From: an uncultured Granulosicoccaceae bacterium
Lineage (GTDB): Bacteria; Pseudomonadota; Gammaproteobacteria; Granulosicoccales; Granulosicoccaceae
DNA length: 64,000 nucleotides
Assembly: GCA_937951345.1 (NCBI GenBank)
Contig: CALFCF010000036.1
Coordinates: forward strand, 1-64,000
Direction: 5' to 3'
The position numbers were made by a program, and so were the translations under genes. Numbering within the stretch: position 1 is the stretch's first letter; each line of letters opens with the position of its first letter. The notes beneath the pieces were generated by a model. The model did no database searches. It saw only the letters and a program-made list of their open reading frames with translations, and was not told where the DNA came from. Positions 27,711 to 36,075 of this stretch are shown in pieces.

Positions 27711-28685
27711 ATGAGCTTACGGAACCTACAACCAGTCGAGTCGCTGCCATCATTCGAAAATGATGACAGCGTTTCTGGTGTGCGTTTCACCCGATTGCAT
27801 AGAGCCGCATTGATTTTTTCGGTGCTGGGTGTGATTACAACAGCATCGGTTTCTGCTCAAGCACAAGACGAGAGTAACGGGATCTTTTTGCCAAGTGCTA
27901 ACCAGCCGGCTGACGGCAAGAGCGGTGGCATCGGTGGTACCGGAACAGGCTCCGGTTCCAGTGGTCGGCAATCGCTGATCGACACTGATCAGGCAGTGTT
28001 TAGTCTCAATGCCGGAAAGTATCAACTACGAGAGAGCACAGCCGAACTTCATACCGAGGTTGAGTTTCGGCTACGCCCGGGTAAATTTGATTTTAGTGCT
28101 GCCGGTGGTTTTGGGTTGGGGGGTGTCTTCTCGAATCCTGAATTTGAGTTACGTAGTTTACGGACAGACAAGTACGAACTCGAATACACCATGCCGGAAT
28201 TACATGACGGCCTGTCGTACTCCGCCGGTTTTAATATTGAACATGAGAATGTACACATAACAGACACAGCCTATGTCAGCAGCGGTCAGTTGGGTGTTTC
28301 TTACGGGCGTATGGGGCGAGTCTGGTATTCGGGTGTTGATTTAAGTATCCAGCAAAGTTCTGTAGCGGCAGATGACTCTATAAAGAGTGAAAGTTTTTCT
28401 TTTGATCTAACAACTGGAAGACGTCTTGGCTGGACCGGGCTTGGTGCTGGTAACCCTTTATGGTTGCTGTCACTGCGTGGCGATTTCGATTTGCAAAATG
28501 AAGAATTTCTGGCCGACGGTCTAACAGCTGACAGTTCCGCTTGGTATCTCAACCCCAGTCTGTTCTGGGACAGTCATGATTTCCGTTTCGCGGCTCAGCT
28601 CGAGGTGCCATTGGATCGTGATGTCATTCGTGACTTTGACCCGCCAAGCTATAAGCTGCGCGCTGTAATTGAGAAGAGCTTCTAA
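27711..28685 (+). CDS. Predicted outer-membrane beta-barrel protein
   Basis: A 324-residue protein with a long charged n-region, a hydrophobic signal core (AALIFSVLGVITTASVSAQA, cleavage near residue 50), a Gly/Ser-rich low-complexity linker (GIGGTGTGSGSSG) and then alternating beta strands to a C-terminal phenylalanine (VIEKSF), the usual outer-membrane assembly signal. Strands such as VEFRLRPGKFDFSAAGGFG and LLSLRGDFDLQNEEFL fit a barrel of about 12-14 strands, roughly. No family recognised. AGGAA directly touches the ATG, so a later start cannot be excluded. It precedes the RHS locus on the same strand and could be its envelope partner; that is a guess. Confidence 0.6.
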   Translation: MSLRNLQPVESLPSFENDDSVSGVRFTRLHRAALIFSVLGVITTASVSAQAQDESNGIFLPSANQPADGKSGGIGGTGTGSGSSGRQSLIDTDQAVFSLNAGKYQLRESTAELHTEVEFRLRPGKFDFSAAGGFGLGGVFSNPEFELRSLRTDKYELEYTMPELHDGLSYSAGFNIEHENVHITDTAYVSSGQLGVSYGRMGRVWYSGVDLSIQQSSVAADDSIKSESFSFDLTTGRRLGWTGLGAGNPLWLLSLRGDFDLQNEEFLADGLTADSSAWYLNPSLFWDSHDFRFAAQLEVPLDRDVIRDFDPPSYKLRAVIEKSF

Positions 28686-28838
28686 ACTGTTTCGCTGCCC
28701 GCGGTTTTTGACTGCCGTTGCAATTCTGCCATCCACGTTTAATGATAGAAAACTCACGTGAGTTTTTTCTTATGTAAAACCAATGTCCGGAGTTTCATAG
28801 GCCGTTTTTTGTGACATCATCGGCAGTTAGCTGGTGAA

Positions 28839-29525
28839 TTGCTTTCAACTGCTTCCATTAACTTATCTCTAAGCACTACCTTGGTCACCATGCGTGACCG
28901 TGGTTACAGCTTTATCCGTCTACAAGGTTCCAGCCGTACTTCCAGCTGTACGGCTGTGCCTCCGCTCGGTAACAGGATTTGCTATCCACTGGCAGTGATG
29001 CTGATGTGTTTAGCACAATGGGTTTTATCTCCACCGGCACTTGCCAATACGGCCAGCTCCTGCGGCAGTGACGTCACTGTCAATCAATGCCCCGCGAATG
29101 GAGCGGGTGCTGAGGAATCAACACCCGACCCGGCTAGCTCCAATACAGTACGACAAGCTCCGGCGGGCGCCGGTAACCCGATTAACCTGATCACAGGTAA
29201 CAAGTATCAAAAACATACTGACTATCAAAGCCCGTCCAGCCGCCTGAGCTGGCAACGCCACTACAACAGCTCAAACTCTGCTTATGACTTTGGTATGGGA
29301 CGCGGTTGGGCAGCAACCTTTCTAGCAAGCCTGCAGTTCCGCAACCGTCAGGGTGCTGCACTGGTTCAAGGCAATGGCCGACGCATCAACTTCCGCGAAC
29401 CTTCTAAGGTCATTGATCCTGATGGCACTGAACGTTTGTTGTGGCAGGCATTCGCCCCGAGTGACGGTACCTTGCATTTTGAAGGTGACTACACCCTGTG
29501 GTCCCTGCCCACCGACAGACACCCG
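28839..29525 (+). pseudogene. RHS protein, N-terminal fragment (frameshifted)
   Basis: The start of an RHS-family toxin gene. The frame is open from TTG 28839, and ATG 28890 is a better start. There is a signal-like stretch (LAVMLMCLAQWVLSPPALA) and then the DUF6531-type block GNPINLITGNKYQKHTDY...RLSWQRHYNSS that opens RHS proteins. The frame is lost near 29510-29525: the expected YxD-repeat continuation (RYTYNDQFQLT) is found one base out of frame from 29521. A single-base insertion in about GACAGACACCCGTTAT explains it. Either a true mutation or a sequencing error. Confidence 0.7.
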
Positions 29526-29968
29526 TTATACCTACAACGATCAATTCCAGTTAACCAATGCGACGCGTGATGATGGCAGTGGTTTACGTTGGGAATACGA
29601 TGCACAGGGGCGAACCACTGCTAGTTACCGTATCGGTAACGATGGCTCAGAGCGTTTAATCAAAGAACAAGTCTACGAACCAGATACAACACAGGCCAGC
29701 ACATACAACGCGCAACCCCTAATCGTGCGATATCCAAGCGTAAATAATACCGGCTGGCAACACCATGAGGTGCTCATCGACTACAACGATGACGGGTTGC
29801 CCACTCAAATCACCGAACGTAGTTTTGCACCAACAACACAAACGACTGCTGCTACGGGTAATTCTCAACAAGCGCAGGGACCACCACCAATCATCGGTTA
29901 CGAACCGATTGAACGTAGTACCTCACTTACCTACGAGAACGGACGCATCACCCAAATCGATGGCCACG
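29505..29968 (+). pseudogene. RHS protein, middle fragment (frameshifted)
   Basis: Continuation of the RHS repeat region in another frame, with repeats such as YTYNDQFQLTNAT, LRWEYDAQGRTTASY and SLTYENGRITQIDG. The usual RHS sequence IDGPRTDV is broken at about 29962-29964: the G of IDG is in this frame and PRTDVADTVSFRYA is in the next, so one base is missing. Together with the first break this gives two opposite single-base changes 450 bases apart. Confidence 0.7.
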
Positions 29969-29975
29969 CACTGAT

Positions 29976-32825
29976 GTGGCAGATACTGTGTCTTTTCGTT
30001 ATGCAACACCCGATGAAGAAAAAGATTCAACAAATCAGTCACACCAAGCTGATAAGAGCAACGAGATTGGCCATTTAATCGAAGTAACTCTGCCAAGTAG
30101 TGAACAGCTTCATCTAACGAACTACAACGCCGATGGTCAACCAACAGAAATAAGACACAACACCAGCAGCCCTTATCAGTTGACCTACGATGACAATCGA
30201 CGACTGATCGCCGTAACACACAGAGGCAATACCCAGCAATTTCACTACAATGCCGAAGGCCACACCATAGGTATCACTGATGCTGATGGAAGACACACAC
30301 GAATAGACTATGACGCCGCCGGGCGCATGAACCGTATAACCGATGATATCGGCCGGGAACTGCACTGGGTTCATAACAGTGAAAGCCGCCGTACCGAAGA
30401 ACGAACCTTAGGGTTTAATGGCGAAGAGATCCAGAACCTGAAACTCTTCTATGATGCTTTCGGTCATCTCGCCAGCCGTACCGAAGAACGTACCAACTAT
30501 TCCACCGGATCGTCGGTGTCGCAAACCACCGAGTTCACCCATGATGCCGCAGGCAGGCTCACTGGCGCTGCCGATAGCGACACCTCTCGACAAGTTGACT
30601 ACAGCTGGAACCCCTTTGGTGAACTGCTGGCCGTGGCCACACCGTTTACCGAAGTGATTGACTCTGGTTACAACGAAATACAAAGTAACACCGGCTTTAC
30701 CTATGACATCAAAGGACGGTTAACCTCCGTCACCGATGCCAGAGACAACACGACCACCTATGTGCTTGATGACTTCGGCAGACGCGTTGCCGAGCACAAC
30801 CCCGACACCGGTACTACGCGTTTAAAGCACGATGCCAGTGGCAACATCATCGGGAAAACAACGGCAACGGGTGATACCACAACCTACACCTATGATGCCG
30901 CCAACCGGTTACTGACCCAATCAAGCCGTGACGGCACTACGACATTCACCTATCACCCGACTAACGGACGATTGATTGCAACAACCAACCCAGCCACCAC
31001 AGAGACGTTTGACTACAACACCGAAGGTCAGTTAACCGTGCACACAAGAGTGATCGAAGGCAACACGTTTACCACGACGTATGACTACGACGAGCGTGGA
31101 CGCCTAAGTGACAAAGGCTTGCCAGATGGTACCCAGCTAAACTACCACTATCATGCAAGTTCTAGCGTCAATGCAGGTCAACTAAGAGCAATCACACGCA
31201 GCTCCTGGTTAGGGTTTGTACAGGAAACACTCATTGGCGAGATCGATCAAGACGCACGCGACGGCGTGACCCGCCACATCAATCACAACGGCAGTGTCAC
31301 TGAAAAACGTTTTCATCCCGATGGTAGTTTGCAAAGCATCATCATCAGTGACGGCTTGCAACTCGCTTATGAGTTTGATGATAATGGCCAGATCATACAA
31401 ATTGATAAAAACGGCACGCTGTCTAACTTCAACTACCTGAACGGATACCTGACAGGAGCGATTACAGCACAGGGTAAGTACAGCTATCGCTACGATACTC
31501 TGGGAAACCGCACACACGAGATAAGCAAAGAGACAAACGGCGAACGCGAACAACAGGATTACACCTATCCTAACCTCGGTAATGGTAATCGCCTACTAGC
31601 AAAAAACGAATCTACCTACACCTACAACGCAAGTGGCGCACCGGAACAGACTGATCGCTACCGGTACGACTACAACGCTGACCAGCGCCCCATCAGCGTT
31701 TATGAAGGTGACACACTCCTCGCCACCTACGATTACAACAGCTTTGGTGAACGCATAAAAAAAGTGGTTTATGCCGGTAGCGGCAATCGCGTTACCTATT
31801 TTCTGTATGAAGGTCACCAGCTGGTTGCTGAAATAAACGCAACTGAAGGCACACCCAACCGTGAGAACTACCGACAAACAATCTACCTAGGTCACGCACC
31901 TGTTGTTTACCTACACGGTAGAAAAACCTTCGCTGTACAGAGCGATCACCTGGGTACGCCGCATCGGGTAACAAATAGCAGTCAAGAAACCGTCTGGGCT
32001 GCAGATTACACACCGTTTGGTGAAGCGACCATGTCTACTGAGCGCATTGCGTTCAAACATCGTTTTCCTGGGCAATACTATGACGCCGAGACTGAGACGC
32101 ATTACAACTACTTTCGGGATTATGATCCTGTCACTGGACGCTATCAAACAAGTGATCCTATAGGTTTGTACGGTGGGCAAAATACGTACGCTTACGTATT
32201 TGCATCTCCGTTACAGGCAATTGATCCGCTAGGCTTAGACGTAGAAGTACTAATCGGCGGACCATACGGTGATACTCCTTATGGTCACGTTGCATTGAGG
32301 GTTACAGGGCCTGGCTACGACTACGTGTATGACTATGGGCGATATGGCAGAACGTGGGGTATTGGCGGTAGCGAAGGAGAGGGCCAATTAAGGGTTTGGA
32401 CAGATTTCTCACGTTACATAGCTGGACAAAATGCCACAGGTAGGACAACGTACGCGTATAGCTATGAAACTACACCAGAACAGGATCAGCAGGCTATAGC
32501 GCACTTTAACGCAGCAATACTTGGCATAGAGTCAAATCTTAGTCGAGGCGACTACATGAATCAGTATCTAATCGACAACTATCATGCAGCAAACAACAAT
32601 TGCACGACGGTGACTCTCAGTGGCTTGCAACAGGCGTTACCAGCAGAGCTATACACAGCAATTAATGATGTTTCCCAGGCTGAAGGGCGGGGTTTATCTG
32701 GCTTTCAATGGATCGCATTTCAAGTAGCACACGATGGAAGCGACGTTTCGTTACCACTTGATCTGCGAGCTACAATTCTGAACAACGGTGGCTTTCAGTC
32801 ATCTCGTGAGTATCAACGTGACTAA
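29976..32825 (+). CDS. RHS repeat protein C-terminal part with papain-like toxin domain
   Basis: An open frame of 949 codons; the GTG at 29976 is only its first possible start, and the frame is really the continuation of the RHS gene above. YD-repeats run to about residue 680, followed by the RHS core end YDAETETHYNYFRDYDPVTGRY and SDPIGLYGGQNTYAYV...DPLGL, after which toxin domains are attached. The C-terminal 200 residues have His771 in PYGHVALRV and Cys876 in NNNCTTVTLSGL, in the His-then-Cys order of permuted papain-like (NlpC/P60, DUF4105-like) enzymes. This suggests a cysteine peptidase, amidase or acyltransferase toxin. The next gene is a candidate immunity protein. The frame of this part is intact. 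Confidence 0.8.
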   Translation: MADTVSFRYATPDEEKDSTNQSHQADKSNEIGHLIEVTLPSSEQLHLTNYNADGQPTEIRHNTSSPYQLTYDDNRRLIAVTHRGNTQQFHYNAEGHTIGITDADGRHTRIDYDAAGRMNRITDDIGRELHWVHNSESRRTEERTLGFNGEEIQNLKLFYDAFGHLASRTEERTNYSTGSSVSQTTEFTHDAAGRLTGAADSDTSRQVDYSWNPFGELLAVATPFTEVIDSGYNEIQSNTGFTYDIKGRLTSVTDARDNTTTYVLDDFGRRVAEHNPDTGTTRLKHDASGNIIGKTTATGDTTTYTYDAANRLLTQSSRDGTTTFTYHPTNGRLIATTNPATTETFDYNTEGQLTVHTRVIEGNTFTTTYDYDERGRLSDKGLPDGTQLNYHYHASSSVNAGQLRAITRSSWLGFVQETLIGEIDQDARDGVTRHINHNGSVTEKRFHPDGSLQSIIISDGLQLAYEFDDNGQIIQIDKNGTLSNFNYLNGYLTGAITAQGKYSYRYDTLGNRTHEISKETNGEREQQDYTYPNLGNGNRLLAKNESTYTYNASGAPEQTDRYRYDYNADQRPISVYEGDTLLATYDYNSFGERIKKVVYAGSGNRVTYFLYEGHQLVAEINATEGTPNRENYRQTIYLGHAPVVYLHGRKTFAVQSDHLGTPHRVTNSSQETVWAADYTPFGEATMSTERIAFKHRFPGQYYDAETETHYNYFRDYDPVTGRYQTSDPIGLYGGQNTYAYVFASPLQAIDPLGLDVEVLIGGPYGDTPYGHVALRVTGPGYDYVYDYGRYGRTWGIGGSEGEGQLRVWTDFSRYIAGQNATGRTTYAYSYETTPEQDQQAIAHFNAAILGIESNLSRGDYMNQYLIDNYHAANNNCTTVTLSGLQQALPAELYTAINDVSQAEGRGLSGFQWIAFQVAHDGSDVSLPLDLRATILNNGGFQSSREYQRD

Positions 32826-32829
32826 TGCA

Positions 32830-33159
32830 ATGATCAATAAACGGAAAAATACATTGTCCCTAACTCTGTTATTAGTAATTTTTGTCTCATTTCTTGTAGG
32901 TTTTCTGACTGGTTTTGGGGTTTTCTTAGTCGGCAACGGCAAAAAGGCCAACTACCAAGTAGTGTCGGAATTAACAATCCAAGCCGGTTTTGAAAGAGGG
33001 TTTCTACCAATAGGTACGATACTAGTGCTGGACGAGGAACTCCCTGAGTTAACGCGTTATAAAACATACGTTAATATTACCGGCACAGAAGGCATAGAAA
33101 AAATTGAAGCCGACAAATCATTCCTAATATCGCCGTTAGATGGCTATGTTTCGGAATAA
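32830..33159 (+). CDS. Candidate immunity protein, single membrane helix
   Basis: A 109-residue protein starting at ATG 32830, 4 bases after the RHS stop. It has one strong membrane helix (LSLTLLLVIFVSFLVGFLTGFGVFLV) and a small, mainly beta C-terminal domain of about 75 residues that would face the periplasm. No family recognised. The position directly behind a toxin C-terminus, the small size and the membrane anchor are what one expects of an immunity protein against a periplasm-acting toxin; this is inference from context. The upstream in-frame start at 32788 lies inside the toxin gene and is rejected. Confidence 0.6.
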   Translation: MINKRKNTLSLTLLLVIFVSFLVGFLTGFGVFLVGNGKKANYQVVSELTIQAGFERGFLPIGTILVLDEELPELTRYKTYVNITGTEGIEKIEADKSFLISPLDGYVSE

Positions 33160-33498
33160 ATTTGCTGCGTTGAACTAAAAAACTAGGGTGGGTTCTTCCC
33201 CGACTTTACGGGCGTATCTGAAAAGACAAAGAATTCCGATTTGACACAATCGTTTATCGGAATAGGGCAGATTTAGCTTTCCAAGATTACCTTCCGATAA
33301 ACCCACTTTAATCCAATATTAAAGCAGATATATTCAACCGGCTTACTGTCCTGCGATACCGGGGGACTATCAGCTAAATATTCCGGGTAAGCACCATGGT
33401 GGATTGGAGATGTCGTACTTTGGGTGGTGTGATATGTATGAGTTGGTTTGATAGCGTGTGGAACCGACTCAGTTGTATTTGGTGAGTCACCGATTGCG
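33160..33498. other. Gene-less spacer with repeated TTCCGAT boxes
   Basis: No gene is supported. GTTTATCGGAA (33252-33262) and TTCCGATAAAC (33292-33302) form a perfect 11-bp inverted repeat with a 29-base loop, and ATTCCGAT (33233-33240) pairs alternatively with ATCGGAAT (33256-33263). The pair lies between convergent genes and may work as a terminator or processing site. AACCGGCTTACTGTCCTGC at 33336-33354 recurs near the IS66 element at 52.3 kb. Confidence 0.5.
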
Positions 33499-34269
33499 TC
33501 AAGTAGGACTGCGAATACCTTTGCACGTCGGGTAGCGTTCGCAGCCCCAAAACGTATTTCCGGCATGCTTTCCGCGTTTGGCGGTTCGTTGGACCATATC
33601 ACTTCCGCACAGTGGGCATTTGACAGCGTCAACAATTGGGTTGTCGATTAGTTGGCTTTCCTGCACCTCACCAATCAGTTGGGCGAGCTCATTGCCCGTA
33701 ACTAACTCAATACCGTTTTCCTGAGCAAACGTCTTTGCCGGCGGGGTGAATTTTCCTGAGCAGATCACAATGCCATAGTCGGCCTTTTTAGCAGTGATGG
33801 CACCTAAGAATTCTCTAACAACCGGTGCACCGACTTTTGATGACTTCCAGTTCTTGCACTGAACCAGTGTCGTAAGTCCATTCTTTTTTAGCACAAGATC
33901 AACGCCATCGTCTGCGCCCGCGCCAACGTTCTCGGTAACAGAAAATCCCTGTCGTGCGTAGGCTTCAGCAACAAGGCGCTCAAACTGATGCCATTTCAGG
34001 TTTTGAATAGAATTAATATCACGCTGCTTCTCCAGTAATCGCTTGCGTGAAAATGATCGTAAGGCGGAGACGACTGCGAGAAACACCAACAGAAGTGAGG
34101 CAGGTAAAGCTAATGTTGTTGAGAGGCTTTGGAAAACGGGCTGAAGATAGATGTTGGAGAATTTAATTGTTGCGAGAAATTTAAGTGCAATATAGGTAAC
34201 GACTGCAAGGCATAACAGTACCCACCAAGGTAGTGCGATCAAATCATCGGCAGTATTTCGGCGCGGCAT
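33499..34269 (-). CDS. Membrane-anchored Mrr-like nuclease with topoisomerase-type zinc ribbon
   Basis: A 256-residue protein with two N-terminal membrane helices (about residues 13-33 and 50-72), a coiled linker, an Mrr-type PD-(D/E)xK nuclease domain (residues 90-200: WHQFERLVAEAYARQGFSVTENVGAGADDGVDLVL, then LVQCKNWK with the catalytic QxK) and a C-terminal zinc ribbon of DNA topoisomerase I type (CPLCGSDMVQR..GNTFWGCERYPTCKG). Proteins of this build are usually named restriction endonucleases; a role in cutting foreign or damaged DNA at the membrane is likely but unproven. It lies next to the UDG-like gene on minus, at the left of the Druantia locus. Confidence 0.8.
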   Translation of the reverse strand: MPRRNTADDLIALPWWVLLCLAVVTYIALKFLATIKFSNIYLQPVFQSLSTTLALPASLLLVFLAVVSALRSFSRKRLLEKQRDINSIQNLKWHQFERLVAEAYARQGFSVTENVGAGADDGVDLVLKKNGLTTLVQCKNWKSSKVGAPVVREFLGAITAKKADYGIVICSGKFTPPAKTFAQENGIELVTGNELAQLIGEVQESQLIDNPIVDAVKCPLCGSDMVQRTAKRGKHAGNTFWGCERYPTCKGIRSPT

Positions 34270-34362
34270 ATCAATCCCTATAACAAAACATCTCCAAGTA
34301 TTAGTATACCAGCGTCGATGGATGCTGGGCGCTTGTTATTATTCGAATACATGTTAATGAAA

Positions 34363-35232
34363 CTAGGCGGCTTTTCCCATCTGATTACTAAACTCACGGG
34401 CCGTTTGTCCAAGGTTACGCCAGTAGTCGTTGGTGATGCCCCATCCGCCACCGGGGTGATAGCCGGTGAAAACTGTGGTGTTGCCGATTCTTGCGAAGCA
34501 TGATTCTGATTTTTTGGCGTTTCCCCAATCAATGGATTGTGGTGTTACATCAATGCTTTGACTCCCATTCAATAAACTACTGAATTCTGTCTGACTGGCG
34601 AGATACACATAGTCGGGTTGATGGGCTGCGATCAGATCGACCAGCTTTGGCCATTGGATTTGTTTTTGTGTCTGCCGGTAAGTCTTTGCAGAACTCAAGT
34701 ATTCCAGACCACCGATACGGGGTAGGACAGAGTAGGGCCACGTGTTGCGGTGTCTTTTACAAGGAAGGGGATAAAGCTCGAGCAACGCAGATTGCTTTTC
34801 TATTGGCGTATTATCAGTATCGGCGAGATGGAATTTCTGATACCGCTTGACCTGATTTAATGTGTAATCACCGTCTGTAATGGACAACAGAATTTTGATG
34901 TACCCTTCCCAAGTACTCTGACAGAGTGCATCGTAGTCATTGCCTGATAGGAGACACGGTGTGTAGCCGCTCGCTGCTTCTCCGACAGTGTATTCGCAAT
35001 TCTCTGGACACTTGCTCTCGTGACACGGGTGATGTCGAAGTGGTCTGGCACCGTTTTGAAGAAAGTCTTGCAGTGAGCCGTGAAGGCTGTTGATCAGGCC
35101 TTCAGCCTCGTCTTCTGTATCACCAAGTGCTTCTTCAAGGCCGACAAACCAGAAGGGTGCGTCGGGGGAGCCATACATCAGTTTGTTGTCGTGTAGGGCG
35201 ACAACAGCCTTGCGTAGTTTCTTATCGTCCAC
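34363..35232 (-). CDS. Uracil-DNA-glycosylase-like protein
   Basis: A 289-residue cytoplasmic protein without a name that I recognise. The start APFWFVGLEEALGD resembles motif 1 of the UDG superfamily, and VFTGYHPGGGWGITNDYW near the C-terminus resembles the HPS-type motif 2, at the right distance. A Cys/His cluster (HPCHESKCPENCEYTV..GYTPC) between residues 66 and 95 could bind zinc or an Fe-S cluster, as in family 4/5 UDGs. The gene lies 93 bases upstream of the Mrr-like nuclease gene on the same strand, so the pair may act together on modified or foreign DNA. UDG assignment is inference from two motifs. Confidence 0.55.
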   Translation of the reverse strand: MDDKKLRKAVVALHDNKLMYGSPDAPFWFVGLEEALGDTEDEAEGLINSLHGSLQDFLQNGARPLRHHPCHESKCPENCEYTVGEAASGYTPCLLSGNDYDALCQSTWEGYIKILLSITDGDYTLNQVKRYQKFHLADTDNTPIEKQSALLELYPLPCKRHRNTWPYSVLPRIGGLEYLSSAKTYRQTQKQIQWPKLVDLIAAHQPDYVYLASQTEFSSLLNGSQSIDVTPQSIDWGNAKKSESCFARIGNTTVFTGYHPGGGWGITNDYWRNLGQTAREFSNQMGKAA

Positions 35233-35706
35233 TTTTTTACCTCTATACCACTCGTGAATCTAATTGAGCTATCGACGGGCTAAAGCGCGGCTAAAGGCGA
35301 GACGCGACACATTGTGGGAAAAACCACAATGGAGTGTCCGGGTGACTAAGCGAAGGGTTAGTTTGTCTCGGAAAAACTATAACTTTCGATTATTTATTCG
35401 ACGAAAGCTTAGATGTTATGAATCATCTACACCCGAAAAGCGTGAAAAAAAAGCGTGGTCTGTAACCAGAAATGTATTGCCTGTTAAAATAGTCCTGCGG
35501 TTTGGAGCTTGTTGAGAGTCGGGAGGTTTGATTAGATAGCCGATAGGCACACACTGCAATGCAAAATAGTACTTTTCCCTGTCGGGCGAGTAATCATCTC
35601 TCGCAGTGACCTGGTCGTAACCTCTTTATACGATTCTTTCGTTACACCTCATGGTTTTCAATCGCGTTCCGTTTATACCCATAGATCGAATTTGCAGGTG
35701 TGGCCT
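35233..35706. other. Gene-less region with a stable hairpin
   Basis: About 470 bases with no supported gene; an 83-codon frame at 35264-35515 is basic and low in complexity and not accepted. A strong hairpin lies at 35306-35338: GACACATTGTGG, loop GAAAAA, then CCACAAT, a 3-base bulge and GTGTC. The region forms the left border of the duplicated nuclease/Druantia block. Confidence 0.45.
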
Positions 35707-36018
35707 GTGTCGATTAAAACCGATCTGTGGAAAGTGGGCGAATCGCCGTTACGGCTGAGTGAATCTGTTCTGGATTCGGAGCTTCAGCTGGAGGAAATGA
35801 TTGTTGAGGATCCGAGGATTTTATCCAGCGAGTGGTTATTGATTGGGGACAGGTTAAGACTGAATCGGGTGGGTTTATTGATCTGCTCGCACTCGCACCT
35901 GACGGGTCGGTTGTTCTGATTGAGTTAAAGCGTTACAGAACACCGAGCGCATTGTGAAGTATTGAAATGACCGAGATATCTGGATCAATGTGTTCTGTTT
36001 TCAGGTGTTCAGTGATGC
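35707..36018 (+). pseudogene. Decayed copy of the NucS-like nuclease gene
   Basis: From GTG 35707 the sequence closely follows the intact gene at 45971 (IKTDLWKVGESPLRL.ESVLDSELQLEE), then loses frame through a one-base deletion near 35850 (GATTGGGGACAGG against GATTGGGCGACAAG) and lacks about 208 bases between CAGAAC (35936-35941) and ACCGAGCGCATTGTGAA (35942-35958), matching a jump from 46206 to 46415 in the intact copy. Homology ends near 36018. It is a dead partial duplicate standing directly before druH, so the two-gene system is bracketed by direct repeats about 10.3 kb apart. Confidence 0.85.
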
Positions 36019-36075
36019 TAATTGGACTGGGTTTTTGGCGGCCATGATACAGAGAGTTCAACCGGGAGCAGAAGT

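Noticed and set aside
35300-35380. Integron attC site
   Set aside because: The hairpin lacks the paired GTTRRRY/RYYYAAC core sites and no integrase or cassette array is present.
35264-35515. 83-codon basic frame left of the nuclease relic
   Set aside because: Arg/Lys-rich low-complexity translation across a hairpin; no start signal and no family features.
36022-36075. TTG start for druH at 36022
   Set aside because: The region belongs to the decayed nuclease copy; ATG 36076 has a good ribosome site.
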